Positions 25,163 through 35,920 of a DNA stretch of 64,000 nt are shown one piece after another. The notes beneath the pieces are model-generated. The model saw only the letters and a list, made by a program, of their open reading frames with translations, was not told the origin of the DNA and made no database searches. The first letter of the stretch is position 1, and every line of letters begins with the position of its first letter. The stretch comes from Glutinoglossum americanum. Lineage: Eukaryota; Ascomycota; Geoglossomycetes; Geoglossales; Geoglossaceae. The stretch lies in the NCBI GenBank assembly GCA_020080175.1, contig JAGHQL010000084.1:1-64000 (forward strand). The letters are read 5' to 3'. Made by a program: the position numbers and the translations under genes.

Positions 25163-26980
25163 TAGCGGGTTCGGTCTATTTTTGGACGGGCGTTTTAGGG
25201 GGTTGATGATATCTGCAGGGTCATCTGGGATGTGACTTTGCGTTTTTTTTTTAGTTTTTCATTTCGTGGGGAGGTAGAAACCCCGCCGTCACCGCACTCA
25301 CTGCATTCACGTCCATCTACATACATCTTACCCAGCAATGCATTGCAAAAATTCCCCTTTGTTCGAATAAACCCCCCTCCCCCCAAAAAAGGACTCCCCG
25401 CACCCACGAGAAACACACAGCCTACCACCACTACACTACACCCACGACTCCCTCCCACCCTCCCGTCCCTCGCCTAAAGAAAGAAAGGCAGGACACGGCG
25501 CATTTCCCCAGCCGGTCACACCGGCCTAGATTATCTGCGAGCACGGCCAGTCTAGCAGCTACCACAGCTACGCCCTCGGGGAAAAAAGAAAAAAAAACCG
25601 GGGGGTTGGGCATCCCGCGTGGTTCGTACACGGTTTTACGCATGCGTGCGTGGACGACCCCGCCGCTGTGGACGCGCGGGGGCTGTGTGCGTGTGCGTAG
25701 TTCTGTGTCGCCCCGGGGGGGGGGTAAAGCGGCGGTGGTTGTTTGTTCGGTGTTGGGGGGTGGTTATGGGGGGCGGAGCTGGGTGGGTTCAGTGGTTCCG
25801 GTAACCGATTCGTGGGATCTTGGCGGTAGGAGAAAGGGTCAGACTGCGGTGCAGCTCACCCGGTTGCCGCTGCTTTAGATGGTGGGCTCATACGGGCACA
25901 CCCCGCTATTTCATCCAACACCTCATGCTGGGTGCTGTAAGACGCCTTTCATAGGCACCCTGCACGGATGGGGTATGGTGGTGTGCCGATGCCTAGCTGT
26001 GGGCTGTGTGCAGAAGGCTTCTAACAATGAGACTCGACGGCCTTGCTCTCGCATTGATAATAGAGCCGGTCACCGCCCTCCTCGTCGAGGCGGCGGTGAG
26101 GCAATATATATTGTAAATAAGCTACGGGGCACGAAGGGGTCATGCAGAATGGTCAAAATTGAATGTATTAAAACTGCTTGGGCTGGCTACAATAATGAGG
26201 GGATATCAAGAAGCTTGTATGCTTCGAAGGTGACCATGGTGGCCGAAGCATTGGCGGCAGGGGGCTGCCACATGCTTTGGATGCCGAGAGCATGCCAAGG
26301 GGCTTCTCGGGCACTATGCCACTGAACACCAAAGTATGGTGTTTCTCTTGTTGAACTGGTAATGCTCTTAGAAGGAGCGAAGCAGGGCGAAGGATATATA
26401 TGCCCTGCCAAGTACCAAGGAACGCGGGATTCATAAGCACCTTCCTAACCAGGAAGGGATCAGCTATAGGTTAAAAGGACTGGACATCACGAACGCCTCA
26501 ATGCGAGGTATCATGACTCTATACCTTCATAAAAGTCGTTGCGAGCAATGCTCGGGCCTCATGTTGTCAGCCGAGCATTGCTCTGAGGCCACAACCCCCG
26601 AGTAGAATGCTCCGAGGGCATACCTCGCAACAATATATACAAGGTTGGGTTGCCGGGGCTACAGTCACGTTGGTCCCTAATAGCAGTCCTGCGCGGCGAA
26701 GCAGCGGGGCCCAATCGGGCCGGCAGCCATCGCCGACAGCCGTCACACGGGAAAAATCTAAAACCCTTGGCTGGCCGAAAAGACCGCTGTGCGGTTTCCA
26801 TGCGGAAATTGCGTTTGTAGGCCGAGGTGCTGTGGCGCGCCACGACAAACCTCGTTGGCGGATAGGGTAGTAAGAAATGAGCCCGGCGGCCTCGGAAAAG
26901 GGGTTTCTAGCAGTTCACGATCACGGCCGCGCCTCCCATCTGCCCCAGCCCATATCGAGAGAAACATTTATTGATATTCA
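25163..26980. other. Intergenic
   Basis: About 1.8 kb between convergent genes. It has G/T-rich and pyrimidine-rich tracts (25230-25800) and no supported gene. A hairpin at 26543-26583 is listed separately. Confidence 0.45.
26543..26583. repeat. Perfect 13-bp inverted repeat
   Basis: Arms GAGCAATGCTCGG (26543-26555) and CCGAGCATTGCTC (26571-26583) are exact reverse complements with a 15-base loop. The loop side also begins GGCCTCA, whose complement TGAGGCC follows the second arm, so two alternative stems are possible. The role is unknown; it could be a footprint of a small DNA element. Confidence 0.6.
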
Positions 26981-27772
26981 TCACTGCTTTTCGGGCGGGT
27001 GCGCCGACCCCGCCATTTCCCTGACCACTCTAACCAGAGTGTCCTGTCCCGTCTTGATCTTCTCCGGCGACATTTCTGGGGGGACGTGGAAGAAAAGGCC
27101 CTTGAGATCCCGCCCGTCTTTTCGGAGCCCGCGCGCTGCCGCCATGGAGTTGAAGTAGATGAATTCGCACAGGAACAGGCCTGCGTCGGTCGAGGAGTCG
27201 ATGTCCCACTGCCTATGGGAGTGTTAGCTGCGCTATCGCGTCTTGTTCGCTCGGCTTCCACTTCCCGCTCAGCAATCATAGCTTCGAGGATTCCGTCGAC
27301 ATCTACTCCCGTCCACAACTCCTCCGGAAGTTTCCCCCACCTCTCCTTCTCGTCCCCCGTGCCGGGTTCAAAACTTCTCCCGTCAACATCTTTTCTAGTA
27401 TATGGCCCTTTCCTCGCTCTCTTTTCGAGGAGGTACGAGCTTGTTTCGTCATGGACGCCCACGTGGATGAAGTATTCCACATCAGGGTACTGCTCGTACA
27501 GCTGTGGTACTAGATCGAGAACATGCCTGTAAGCGACTCGCACCGGGTTTGGATAGACGCGCAAGACGATCCTCCTGCCCTGCTCCAATTGAATCTTGCT
27601 AGGCAATGTTTTCACAATTGCGTACGCTGGATTCTCGTCAAAGTCGCCGAAGGTCTGGAGACGCGGTCACTAAGTAATGTCATCGCATGTGCAATTCAAC
27701 CAGAGATGGACAACACACCCCATATCCCGTAACCAACACCTCGACGTCTGGGTTTCCGATCACCACAGGCAT
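26981..27772 (-). CDS. Pyroglutamyl-peptidase I (cysteine peptidase C15)
   Basis: Removes N-terminal pyroglutamate from peptides; cytosolic, no signal peptide. Model (minus): exons 27772-27719, 27654-27262 and 27208-26981; introns of 64 and 53 bp, both phase 0; 224 residues, normal for the family. The spliced N-terminus VTGYGTFGDFDENPAYAIV matches the VTGFGPF...NPS motif. The catalytic Cys163 is in DAGLFLCEFIY and His190 in LFFHVPPE. The middle has YFIHVGVHDETSSYLLEKRA, the usual IHVG strand. The second intron carries GCTAAC and uses the acceptor GGCAG; the unspliced frame otherwise runs into an Arg-rich nonsense tail. The start ATG gives MPVVIGNPDVEVLVTG. It ends convergent with the deaminase. 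Confidence 0.88.
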
Positions 27773-28145
27773 TGCAGCGTGAAATACGGTGGATTTGCAG
27801 TAGTATTCTGATGACATGCGCTGGTTCTTATCTATAAATCTTCTCCAAAGGTGCAAGGTTGACTCGGACGGTCATGCGCGTCCGAGTGGCGGTGCAAGTA
27901 CTGTAACAGCTCTTATTTGTGAACCTTCTCCAAGGGCGCAAGGGTGGCAAGGCAGACTGCTTGTCGCAAGAATGCAGGCCGCCGATTCAGTAATGCCACG
28001 ACAAGGCTCTTCGGCCCCTCCCCATGCTGTATTCTCGCGTAGCTTCTGATTTACTTCTCCTCATACCGTAAGGCCCGCGTTTCGAGAGCCCCACCCGCTG
28101 TCTTTTCGCGACCGCTAGCATCACACTCGAGAGGATGACGGTACC
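27773..28145. promoter_or_regulatory. Shared divergent upstream region
   Basis: A 373-bp gap between the start codons of the minus-strand peptidase and the plus-strand NLR, so it should hold both promoters. Two similar AATCTTCTCCAAAGGTGCAAGG / AACCTTCTCCAAGGGCGCAAGG-type segments (near 27837 and 27920) are visible as an imperfect direct repeat. Confidence 0.4.
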
Positions 28146-31100
28146 ATGTTCAAGTTGACTTACTCAGCTTCGCAACCCGTCGTACCGGTAGATGGGTATT
28201 CGCGTTTCGGTCTAGGGGTTTTGGACCCACCCGAGCCTCATTGGACTTTAAAACATGGGGAGCCGACCGTGGAGTAACATAGCGCGGCCGCCTTTTTTAA
28301 TAAAGTAAGCTGACAAGCGGATAGTATCGTCGCGTTACATGGTTTGAACGGCGACCCTGTTCGAACATGGAGCTTTTCCGACAACAGAAATGGCGAGCAC
28401 TTCAACATCCATTGGCTGAAGGAACTTTTGCCGTACAAAGTTCCACGAGCAAGGATCATGACTTTTGGGTACCATGCGAGCGTCTGGGCAAATCCGTCTG
28501 CCATGGGCATACGGGAGAACGCACAGAGTTTGCTCTCGTACTTGGTGAACGAACGGCAATCGGATGAGGTATTCTCGAGGTGCTGCCTATTCCGCTCATC
28601 TGCCCTGACAGTGCTTTGTAGGAGGCCAAGAGGCCAATACTATGGATAGGCCATAGCCTTGGCGGTATCATGATAAAGGAAGTAAGAAGCTGCCCGCACT
28701 TTGCCGGATAAATAACGTGGGATGGTCTTTGATGGTCGCGCCTCTAGGCACTAAGATACGCCACTGACGATCCAAAATACTCTTCGCTATGCCCGGAATC
28801 GTCTTCCATAGTAGGGAATTCTTTATTCCGACAATTTGTTCGCTCTTGGCTGATAGACTGGGTAGATGTTCTTCGGAACGCCGCATCGCGGCTCTACTTC
28901 TGCAAATTGGGCCAACCAACTTGTTTTAGTTGGGCGAGTAGCATTCAAAAAACTCTCAAACACCTATCTCAAGGAGTTAAGGGCCAATTCAGAGGAGCTT
29001 GAGCGAATATCCGAAGCATTCATTCCGATTGCCTCTCGATATCATATAATTAGTTTCTACGAAGAACTCAACCATCCTACTCTAGGCAAGCTAGTGAGTT
29101 ACCTTCCTTAAGAGGTGGTTCAAGTTAATGCTTTAGGTTGTCACGAAACACTCTGCGGTCCTCGGACTACCCAACGAGGATGTGGTTATGATGAATGACT
29201 CGGATCATTGCGATATGTGCAGATTCAAGTCCCTAGACGATCCGAGGTTCTCCTTGGTATGGAAGCGTATACAGAAATTGAATTTGACGAATACGCAAAA
29301 ACAAAGTAGGCTCTCCGGCTATTCTCCACACGTCCGCTGGGGTTAGTCCTGCTAATCTTCTGCTGTGCCTGTAGCCATGGCGAAATTATCGGCTATTCAG
29401 AAAGACTGTCTAGCTTTACTTTCCGTCACGGACATCCGGGATGCAAGGGACATCGCCGCCAGCTCACGCTACAACGGGACAAACGACTGGATCCTCTCGG
29501 ACGAAACGTTCCGCAAATGGAAGCAGAGCTCTGAAAATTCCCTACTATGGATTCTCGGTGGCCCTGGGTACGGCAAAACTGTACTTTCAGCAGCTATCCT
29601 CGATCACCTGGATTGTACCGCCGAAGTTCGCATCGAAAATTTTCTGGTAACTTTCTTCTTTTGGAATGAGACGGACCATCGTAGTAATAACGCGGTAGCC
29701 ATGTACCGTTCTACATTATGGCAATTGCTCAGACAACAGCCAGCACTGTTTCGACATGTCATTCCCAACTTTGAAATACAGCGCCATCAGTTGTTTGAGT
29801 CTGTTCAGAGTCTTACACGGGTACTTACTAGTATCCTCGACGATCCGAAGCTACCCGGAGTCTTTCTTGTTCTCGACGCCTTCGACGAATGCGACGAGAA
29901 CTCGCAACACGGGATACTCCGCAATTTTTGTTCTTTACTCAAACAAGGTCGTTCATCAACTTCGCGGAAACTGAAGATCCTAATCACCAGTCGAACGTAC
30001 GATGGCATCCGCGGGTCACTTGATGAGTACCCTAGCATAGTTCTGACGCCGGAAAACTTGCGGACTGACATCTCCAACTACGTCAAGCAGAGAGTGCAAG
30101 AAATTGCTAAGGTTCGCCACTATAACGTCTCGCTTGCAGCAAAAGTAGAAGAATTCGTGAGCTCCGAATCCAATGGAATGTTCCTATGGGCGTCTCTCAT
30201 CTTGAAAGACCTGGAGAAGACCCCACTACGAGCCGTTGACTCCAAGTTGAGATCTCCACCCAAGGGCCTCTGGCATGTGTATGACTCCCTGCTACAAGCA
30301 ATGCATGACGACGCGCGTGAAACGACTCGCGACATTCTAAACCTAGTAATCACCGCCATTAGGCCTCTAACGCTTCACGAACTGGCTATGGTGATGCGAT
30401 TTCAGCACGACAAAAAAGCTTGCCCGCGATATGATTCATCTTTGGCAGACATTGAAGGCGATATTCAACTCTGTGGACCGATTTTGGTTATTCGTGATGA
30501 TTCGGTGCACCTCGTTCACCAGTCTGCGAAGGACTTCTTGGTTGCCGAAGCGAGGCATGCAGAGGATTATCCCTCATTGGACTACTTCGGCGTCAAGTTA
30601 AAGCGCGGCCATCATATTCTCGCGGAAGTTTGCCTTAGCTATCTTTCATCGAAAGAATTTACATCCGGTCCCCTGGAGGACGTCCAGTTTCAATACGGCA
30701 ACGACGCTGCTATTGCAGCTCACCATGGAAAATTCCCGTTGCTGGCCTACGCTGCTGCATGTTGGCTTCAACATGTTCGCCTATCTGATGCGCCAGAGGA
30801 GTTGAATCCACGTATTAAATTGCTTGCTTCCGGAGCGACTTTCATGGCGTGGTTTCAGATGTACTGGTTTTCGAGGGAGATGTATTTGCCATACCCTGAA
30901 AATTTCACACCATTCCATATGGCCGCTCACTTTCATTTACCGTCCTATTTGGAAAAACACCTGCTCGATGAGGGAGTGGACGCACTTGAGCCAGTGTATT
31001 ACGGTACTCCGCTTCACGCGGCAGCCTGGGCGGGAGACAACGCATCTGTAGAGATTCTCCTCAAACGCAATGCTAAGGTTGACGTGGTCGGAGGGAGGTA

Positions 31101-32454
31101 TGGAACAGCGCTACAGGCAGCCGCCGGAAACGGCCGCGAAGCTATGGTAGAGTCTCTCCTTCGCTATGGCGCAACTGTCAACGCATCCACTATGTGTGGC
31201 GCACATGGAAACCCTCTTCTCGCCGCATCTCTCAAAGGCTACCACCAAATCGTGCGTCTGTTGCTCAAGCACGGTGCTCACGTCAATACTTACCAGAGTG
31301 ATGGATTTTTCAACCTGGCCTTCAAAACTGCAGTTGGGAAGGGCCACAAACGGATTGTCGACCGATTACTACGTGCTGATGCCGACGTGCATGCTCAGGC
31401 TCAAGGTGTGGATTACGGCACTGCGCTACAAAAAGCGTGCGAGAATGGGCAGGAGGACGTGGTCGAGCTCCTTTTAACGTCAGGAATGGAGACCGAGATG
31501 CGGAAAGACTCTACGCAAAGATACGATTTCGGTACGGCGTTACAAGCCGCTGTTTCCGCTGGACATGTAGAGGTTGTGAGACTCCTGCTAGACGCTGGAG
31601 CAGACATCGAAGCTCGGGGAGAGCGCAACGGATCGGCGCTAGTCACTGCTGCGAGCCTGGGCCATTCTGAGCTTGTTCGAATTCTCCTTTCTGCTGGAGC
31701 TCAGATCTCCCAGGTGTTTGGCGGGTATGGCAACGCGCTGATCGCCGCCTCCGCTAATGGCCGTCTTGACGTTGTGGGGGAGCTGCTGGGAGCCGGTGCA
31801 GACGTCAACCATCGAGGCGGCTACTTTGGAAGTGCGCTCCGCGCAGCAGCAACGTTTGGCCATGTTCCTGTTGTCGATGCTCTTCTTACTGCTGGCGCAG
31901 AGGACTCCAGCGACGGAGTGTATTGCGGCACGGCACTAGAAGCCGCTAGAGAAAACAATCAATTGAACGTCGTCTCCACCTTGCTGAAACATCGCTTAGG
32001 AAACGGATCGAGCAGCAGGTCGGCTTCCGATACAACGATCAACGTCGAAGAGCTCCTTGCGATCCTCGACGGAGACTGGCGCGGCTACTACTTCTACAGC
32101 GCCGGAAACTGCGCTAGGGACGAAGGTGAAGTCTTCTTTGAACTAAAAAGTAAGGCAGCACACCCAGAGAGCGCTACAAGGGTCACAATCACGGGTAGCG
32201 GAGAAGACAAATGGGGGAAGTTTGTCATCGATGGCACCGCTGAGGTCTCGAGCCAAGTTGAATTCAATAAAGACTACGCGGAATGGGGATGGACATATAA
32301 GGGCCGCCTTAGCAAGTCACAACAAGCAATCGGCGGGACCTGGGGCAGAGCAGGCAATGACACACATGGGACTTTTGCATTTCACAGGGTTAGGGACCAT
32401 ATTAAGAAGGTTAATTTTCGGACGGTAAAGGCACCGCTATCCGTAGATCCCTGA
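28146..32454 (+). CDS. NLR: SesB-like hydrolase - NACHT - ankyrin - C-terminal beta domain
   Basis: A predicted fungal NOD-like receptor for non-self recognition or programmed cell death. Model: exons 28146-28273, 28325-28568, 28622-28681, 28748-28810, 28866-29093, 29137-29305 and 29375-32454; all junctions agree in phase; 1,323 residues, no internal stop. The alpha/beta-hydrolase domain has the oxyanion segment ALHGLNGDP (~47-53), nucleophile elbow GHSLGG with Ser136, FFGTPHRGS, and a likely catalytic His265 (NDSDHCDMC). The NACHT domain has the P-loop GGPGYGKT (~359-366) and Walker B FLVLDAFDECDE (~463). Ankyrin repeats run from ~837 to ~1170 (TPLHAAAWAG, ALQAAAGNG, LRAAATFGH). A separate domain of ~135 residues follows, beginning LDGDWRGYYFYS and ending GGTWGR...GTFAFHR. 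The hydrolase triad looks intact, so it is probably active on activation. Confidence 0.85.
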
Positions 32455-33257
32455 AATACGCATGCTAGAAGGATTCTATCTTGTGTGTAGGGAGGATTTG
32501 ATATCATCGGTCGCGGTGTGACTGAGCAATTTGGACAGACGCTACATCAAGAGGGGACCAACCGGTCCGTTTAAATCCAATTCGTTACCGCTTTCAGACT
32601 CATCGAGGCATATGAGGTGATAGAAAGGCTAAAGTAGAAATTTCGCAGACCTGTATTTTGCTCCTTCGCCGCACATCGGCTCTGGCTGGCTCACTCCCAG
32701 TTTCAGCTTTCTCGCAAGGGAATGGACCATCTACAGCAAAGAATCATGGCCTTTTCGCTTTGCGGCCGGCGCATGCAAATGCCACAGTGGACTCCGAGCT
32801 CGAGATGGAGTACTTGCCGAATGTCATCTTCCGAGCGCGAAAGCACTTGGTTTGCGGAGTCAGAGACTATTACAGGTATCGGCCGACCTAAAGGGCGCCT
32901 CAGTGGATACTCAGACCCACTGAAGACCCCAAATGAGCTCTCTCGACACCCTGGTAGTCATATCTATATGAAGGATAGAGCGAGAGTTGCTCCCGATAGA
33001 CCTAAATTGCTCACAGACCTGCTTGAAGAAGCAAGGGGTGGCCGACGCAGTGCTAGCACCACCCTTTCGACAGACCCGTTGCCCGTAAGATTTTGGGTTA
33101 AAATCAAATGTCCAGATTCTACCAACTATCGGACGGCTACCCCTTGGACCCCACGGCCGGGCCGCTGCCCAAAACCGGACGGGTCTTTCCCTACATCGAA
33201 TGTCTTAGAACCCCCTCTGACGCTCCTCGTAAATTACTTTATTATTCTCTAGGGTAA
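32455..33257. other. Intergenic, unassigned coding-like stretch
   Basis: No supported gene. A frame at 32722-33252 is open for 176 codons, with segments such as RFWVKIKCPDSTNY, and might be a leader or lost exon of the ubiquitin-like gene just downstream. Two other frames overlap it, so I do not call it. Confidence 0.35.
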
Positions 33258-33740
33258 ATATTTGTGGGGACGATCACTGGAGGTTTTATCGCGCCTGGAT
33301 GCCGGTCCACTGACACCATCTGCGGTGTCGAGAGAATGATAGAGGACAAGGGAGATACACCTCCTGAATATCTACGGCTGATCTACGCTGGAAAGTAACT
33401 CGGAACTGGTAATTCCATCCCCTTTGCCTTCCAATTTCGTCATTGGCTGATAGGCTGTAGGTGAACCACTTGGGTATTATAATATCCGAAAGGTGTTCGC
33501 AAGTAGGAGGGTCACCGAGAGTGCGTGGCTAAATGCTACCGCAGGAGTCAACCCTACACATGGCTCTTCGATCCAGTGGTGGCGTGTTTGTCCGCAACTT
33601 AGCTACAGACAAGGACATCGCTTTGGCGTGCTCGCCGGATATTAGAGCTAGTGAGCTGAAATCGCGGATAGTAGCGCTCTTAGGTGTACCCGTCCTGCAC
33701 CAGCGGTTACTCTTTCATGGCCGGGAACTTGGCGGCGATA
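33258..33740 (+). pseudogene. Diverged ubiquitin-like (polyubiquitin-type) gene, interrupted
   Basis: Two ubiquitin-like units in a row. Exons 33258-33408, 33461-33492 and 33545-33740 join in phase across two 52-bp introns. Unit 1 aligns end to end with ubiquitin: IFVGTITGGF, DTICGVERMIEDKGDTPPEY, LRLIYAGK, then LGTGEPLGYYNIRK and ESTLHMALRSSGG. Unit 2 starts directly after GG (VFVRNLATDKDIAL) and runs to LLFHGRELGGD; its end is unresolved and may lie in a further exon past 33775. Unit 1 has a TAA at 33396-33398 exactly where ubiquitin has Gln in GKQL, and a TAA at 33255-33257 where Gln2 would be. Both are one C-to-T step from CAA. Sequence identity to ubiquitin is low, so this is not the housekeeping gene. 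Confidence 0.65.
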
Positions 33741-34434
33741 GTTAGTATACGAAAACGGTGGTATCCAAACCCTAGCGTTGTACTGGGCCAACCGGTCTCT
33801 GCTTACGGAGTTGGGGGGGTATGTTTCCTCACGGCACCTCCCTGGAGAGAGCGTTCACATTTAGACCTCGAGATAGGAGGCTTGCAAGCTTGATTCGGAG
33901 GATTTTTGGGCCTTTGTAGTTGAAAGCCCAGATGGTAGGAGGGTTGTCGTTGCAAACGGCCTCTCCGTGGAGACCGCGAAGACAAAATCAGCGCGAAACT
34001 CAGCCTCATATAGATGAAACCCGGCCGACCCAAAGCCTCCTCGTGTTGGCGTTGGCGTCGACCGGCTACCCCGCTTTTTTCCGTGTGCGTGTCCGGAATC
34101 GGGAGGGGGAGGGAGGTCGCGTGCGCAGCCTCGTGGCGGGTCCACCGTATTGTTGTGTTTTTCTTTTTTCTTTTCTTTGTTGGGGGTGTGGGGGGTTCCC
34201 GAGGAAGGAGGGTGGAGGGGGGGGGAGGTAAAAGCGGCCTCTTCCGAGGGGGCGTGGGTTTTATTTTTTTATTTTTTATTATTTTTTGGGGGGGGGCTGG
34301 GCTATAGCTGCTGGGGCTCTGGTGTTGGGATCGGCTGGGCTTTCTAGATGGGCTTTTTCTTCTTCTTTTTCTCCTCGGTCTTTCCGTTAGGACGCGCAGG
34401 CCGCCGTCCCATCTGATCAGAACCCCCCCTGCTC
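33741..34434. other. Intergenic with G/T-rich tract
   Basis: No supported gene. Positions 34130-34310 are strongly T/G-biased on the plus strand. A third ubiquitin-like exon could lie near 33776-33830, but this is weak. Confidence 0.35.
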
Positions 34435-35920
34435 TCATGGGAGACCTGTCTCGAGGCCTCCTGCCTTCGCCAGCCGCTCGTTGAGACTTTCTAATCTCCC
34501 AGCAGCATCCTGATTCCCATGCTTCGCGGCGTTCACGTACCACAACCTCGCGCTCTCTAAATCTACTTTGACGTGTATCCCCACCTCGTAAAAATGCCCT
34601 ATCTGGAACTCTGCGGGAGGGTACCTGTCTCTCGCCGCCCTCATCGCGTAATCAAATGCTGCCCGATCGTTCCTCGCAAGCAAGCCCTCGTGCCCGGAAA
34701 GAAACCATCTGCTGAGAGCTGCCTCAGCTTCCACATGGCCTTGGCGCGCGGCTAGCCTGTTGTAGTGTATAGCCAGACGGGGGTCGAAGTCGCAGCCAAG
34801 TTCACTGCGTTCATACGCTTTGCCCATTCTCACTTGAGCACTCGACATGCCCAGGAGAGCAGCTCTCTTGAAGTGTTCTTTGGCGAGTGCAACGTCTGGT
34901 TTGAGGACCGATTCTGGCACACCGACACCTGGGAGTTCACGAGAAAGTAGCAGCCCATACGTCTACGCTAGGGTCAGCACAAGATCTTCCCCGCGGTAAT
35001 CGCAATTTGCCTTACATAAGCTCCCTGTGGGGCGCCAGTATTCGCAGACTGGGCAGCAAACGCAATGAGCTGGACTCCCAACTGATAATCCTGTTTTTGT
35101 CCGTGTTGGCCCAGCAGATTCATCATCCCCAGCCTCTAAAAAGGAGTAGTTAGCACGTGGTCACTAGTGTAAACCCCGACAAACCGGGTTGTGGCAGATT
35201 GGCAACCCACCTCTCGTGAGGCTGGATCCTCTAGCCTTACGCCTTCCTGGTAGTGCCCAATTGCGTTTGGGAGTTCCTTTCTCTTTTCGTAAATCATCCC
35301 CATCCGAAATTTGGCCCTGCCATAGCCTTTCAATCCTGCACGCTGATAACATTCGAAGGCCTCCATCTCGTCCTTTTTGAGCCCATACTTGGCATATTCG
35401 AGCCCTAAACCTCTCAAAACTTCCGCTTTAGGATGGCCTTCGCAGGCCAGGGTATATACTATGGTTAGGGCACCCTTGTGTAGCTGATTATCGACCTGCG
35501 TTAACTTTAACACAGTAGGGTCGTCTGCTGTTCGCCGGTTATATGTAATCGAAGCATCGACATATACGAGGGCTTCCTCAGCCCATGCCAACTGGGCCTC
35601 CGGATCTTTTGAGGCTAACACCTACAATTGAGCGGCTCCTAGGGCGGCCCCTTGGTCCCCACTGGGGAAGGGAACACCCATTGGAATGGGGTGGAACTCT
35701 AGGTGGAAGTAAAGACATTCCGGAAAATCCGTGGTATCGATTATTTCCAAGAACGAGAGTATAGTCCGGTCAAGGTCCTGTGCAAGCCTGCGGCCGCCAA
35801 TGCTCAGGTCTTCATATGGAGAGTTAGTAAGGAGTCGGGGATTGTGGAAGTCAAGATTTGGCGTACCAGGCCATGTATCCACTAGTGGTGCTTCAGGTCC
35901 ACAGGTTTCTTCTGCCTCCT
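34435..35920 (-). CDS. Sel1-repeat protein (SKT5-like), 5' end interrupted or unresolved
   Basis: A helical-repeat scaffold of the Sel1 type, as in chitin-synthase activators such as SKT5; the exact partner is unknown. Clear exons (minus): up to 35211, then 35135-35016 and 34962-34435, with introns of 75 and 53 bp in phase 0. Repeats of the A-x-x-x-A-G type are visible: AFECYQRAGLKGYGRAKFRM, AKEHFKRAALLGMSSAQVRM and LARLWYVNAAKHGNQDA-like segments. Upstream, DPEAQLAWAEEALVYVDAS continues in the same frame through a TAG at 35624-35622 into SPYEDLSIGGRRLAQDLD and FPECLYFHLEF. So either a short unrecognised intron ends at that TAG or the gene is broken by one nonsense codon (CAG to TAG). No in-frame ATG was found; it may be fused to the zinc-finger gene next to it. 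Confidence 0.6.

Noticed and set aside
29306-29374. A 33-bp intron from donor 29342 in the first NLR
   Set aside because: Too short; donor 29306 gives a 69-bp intron with the same phase.
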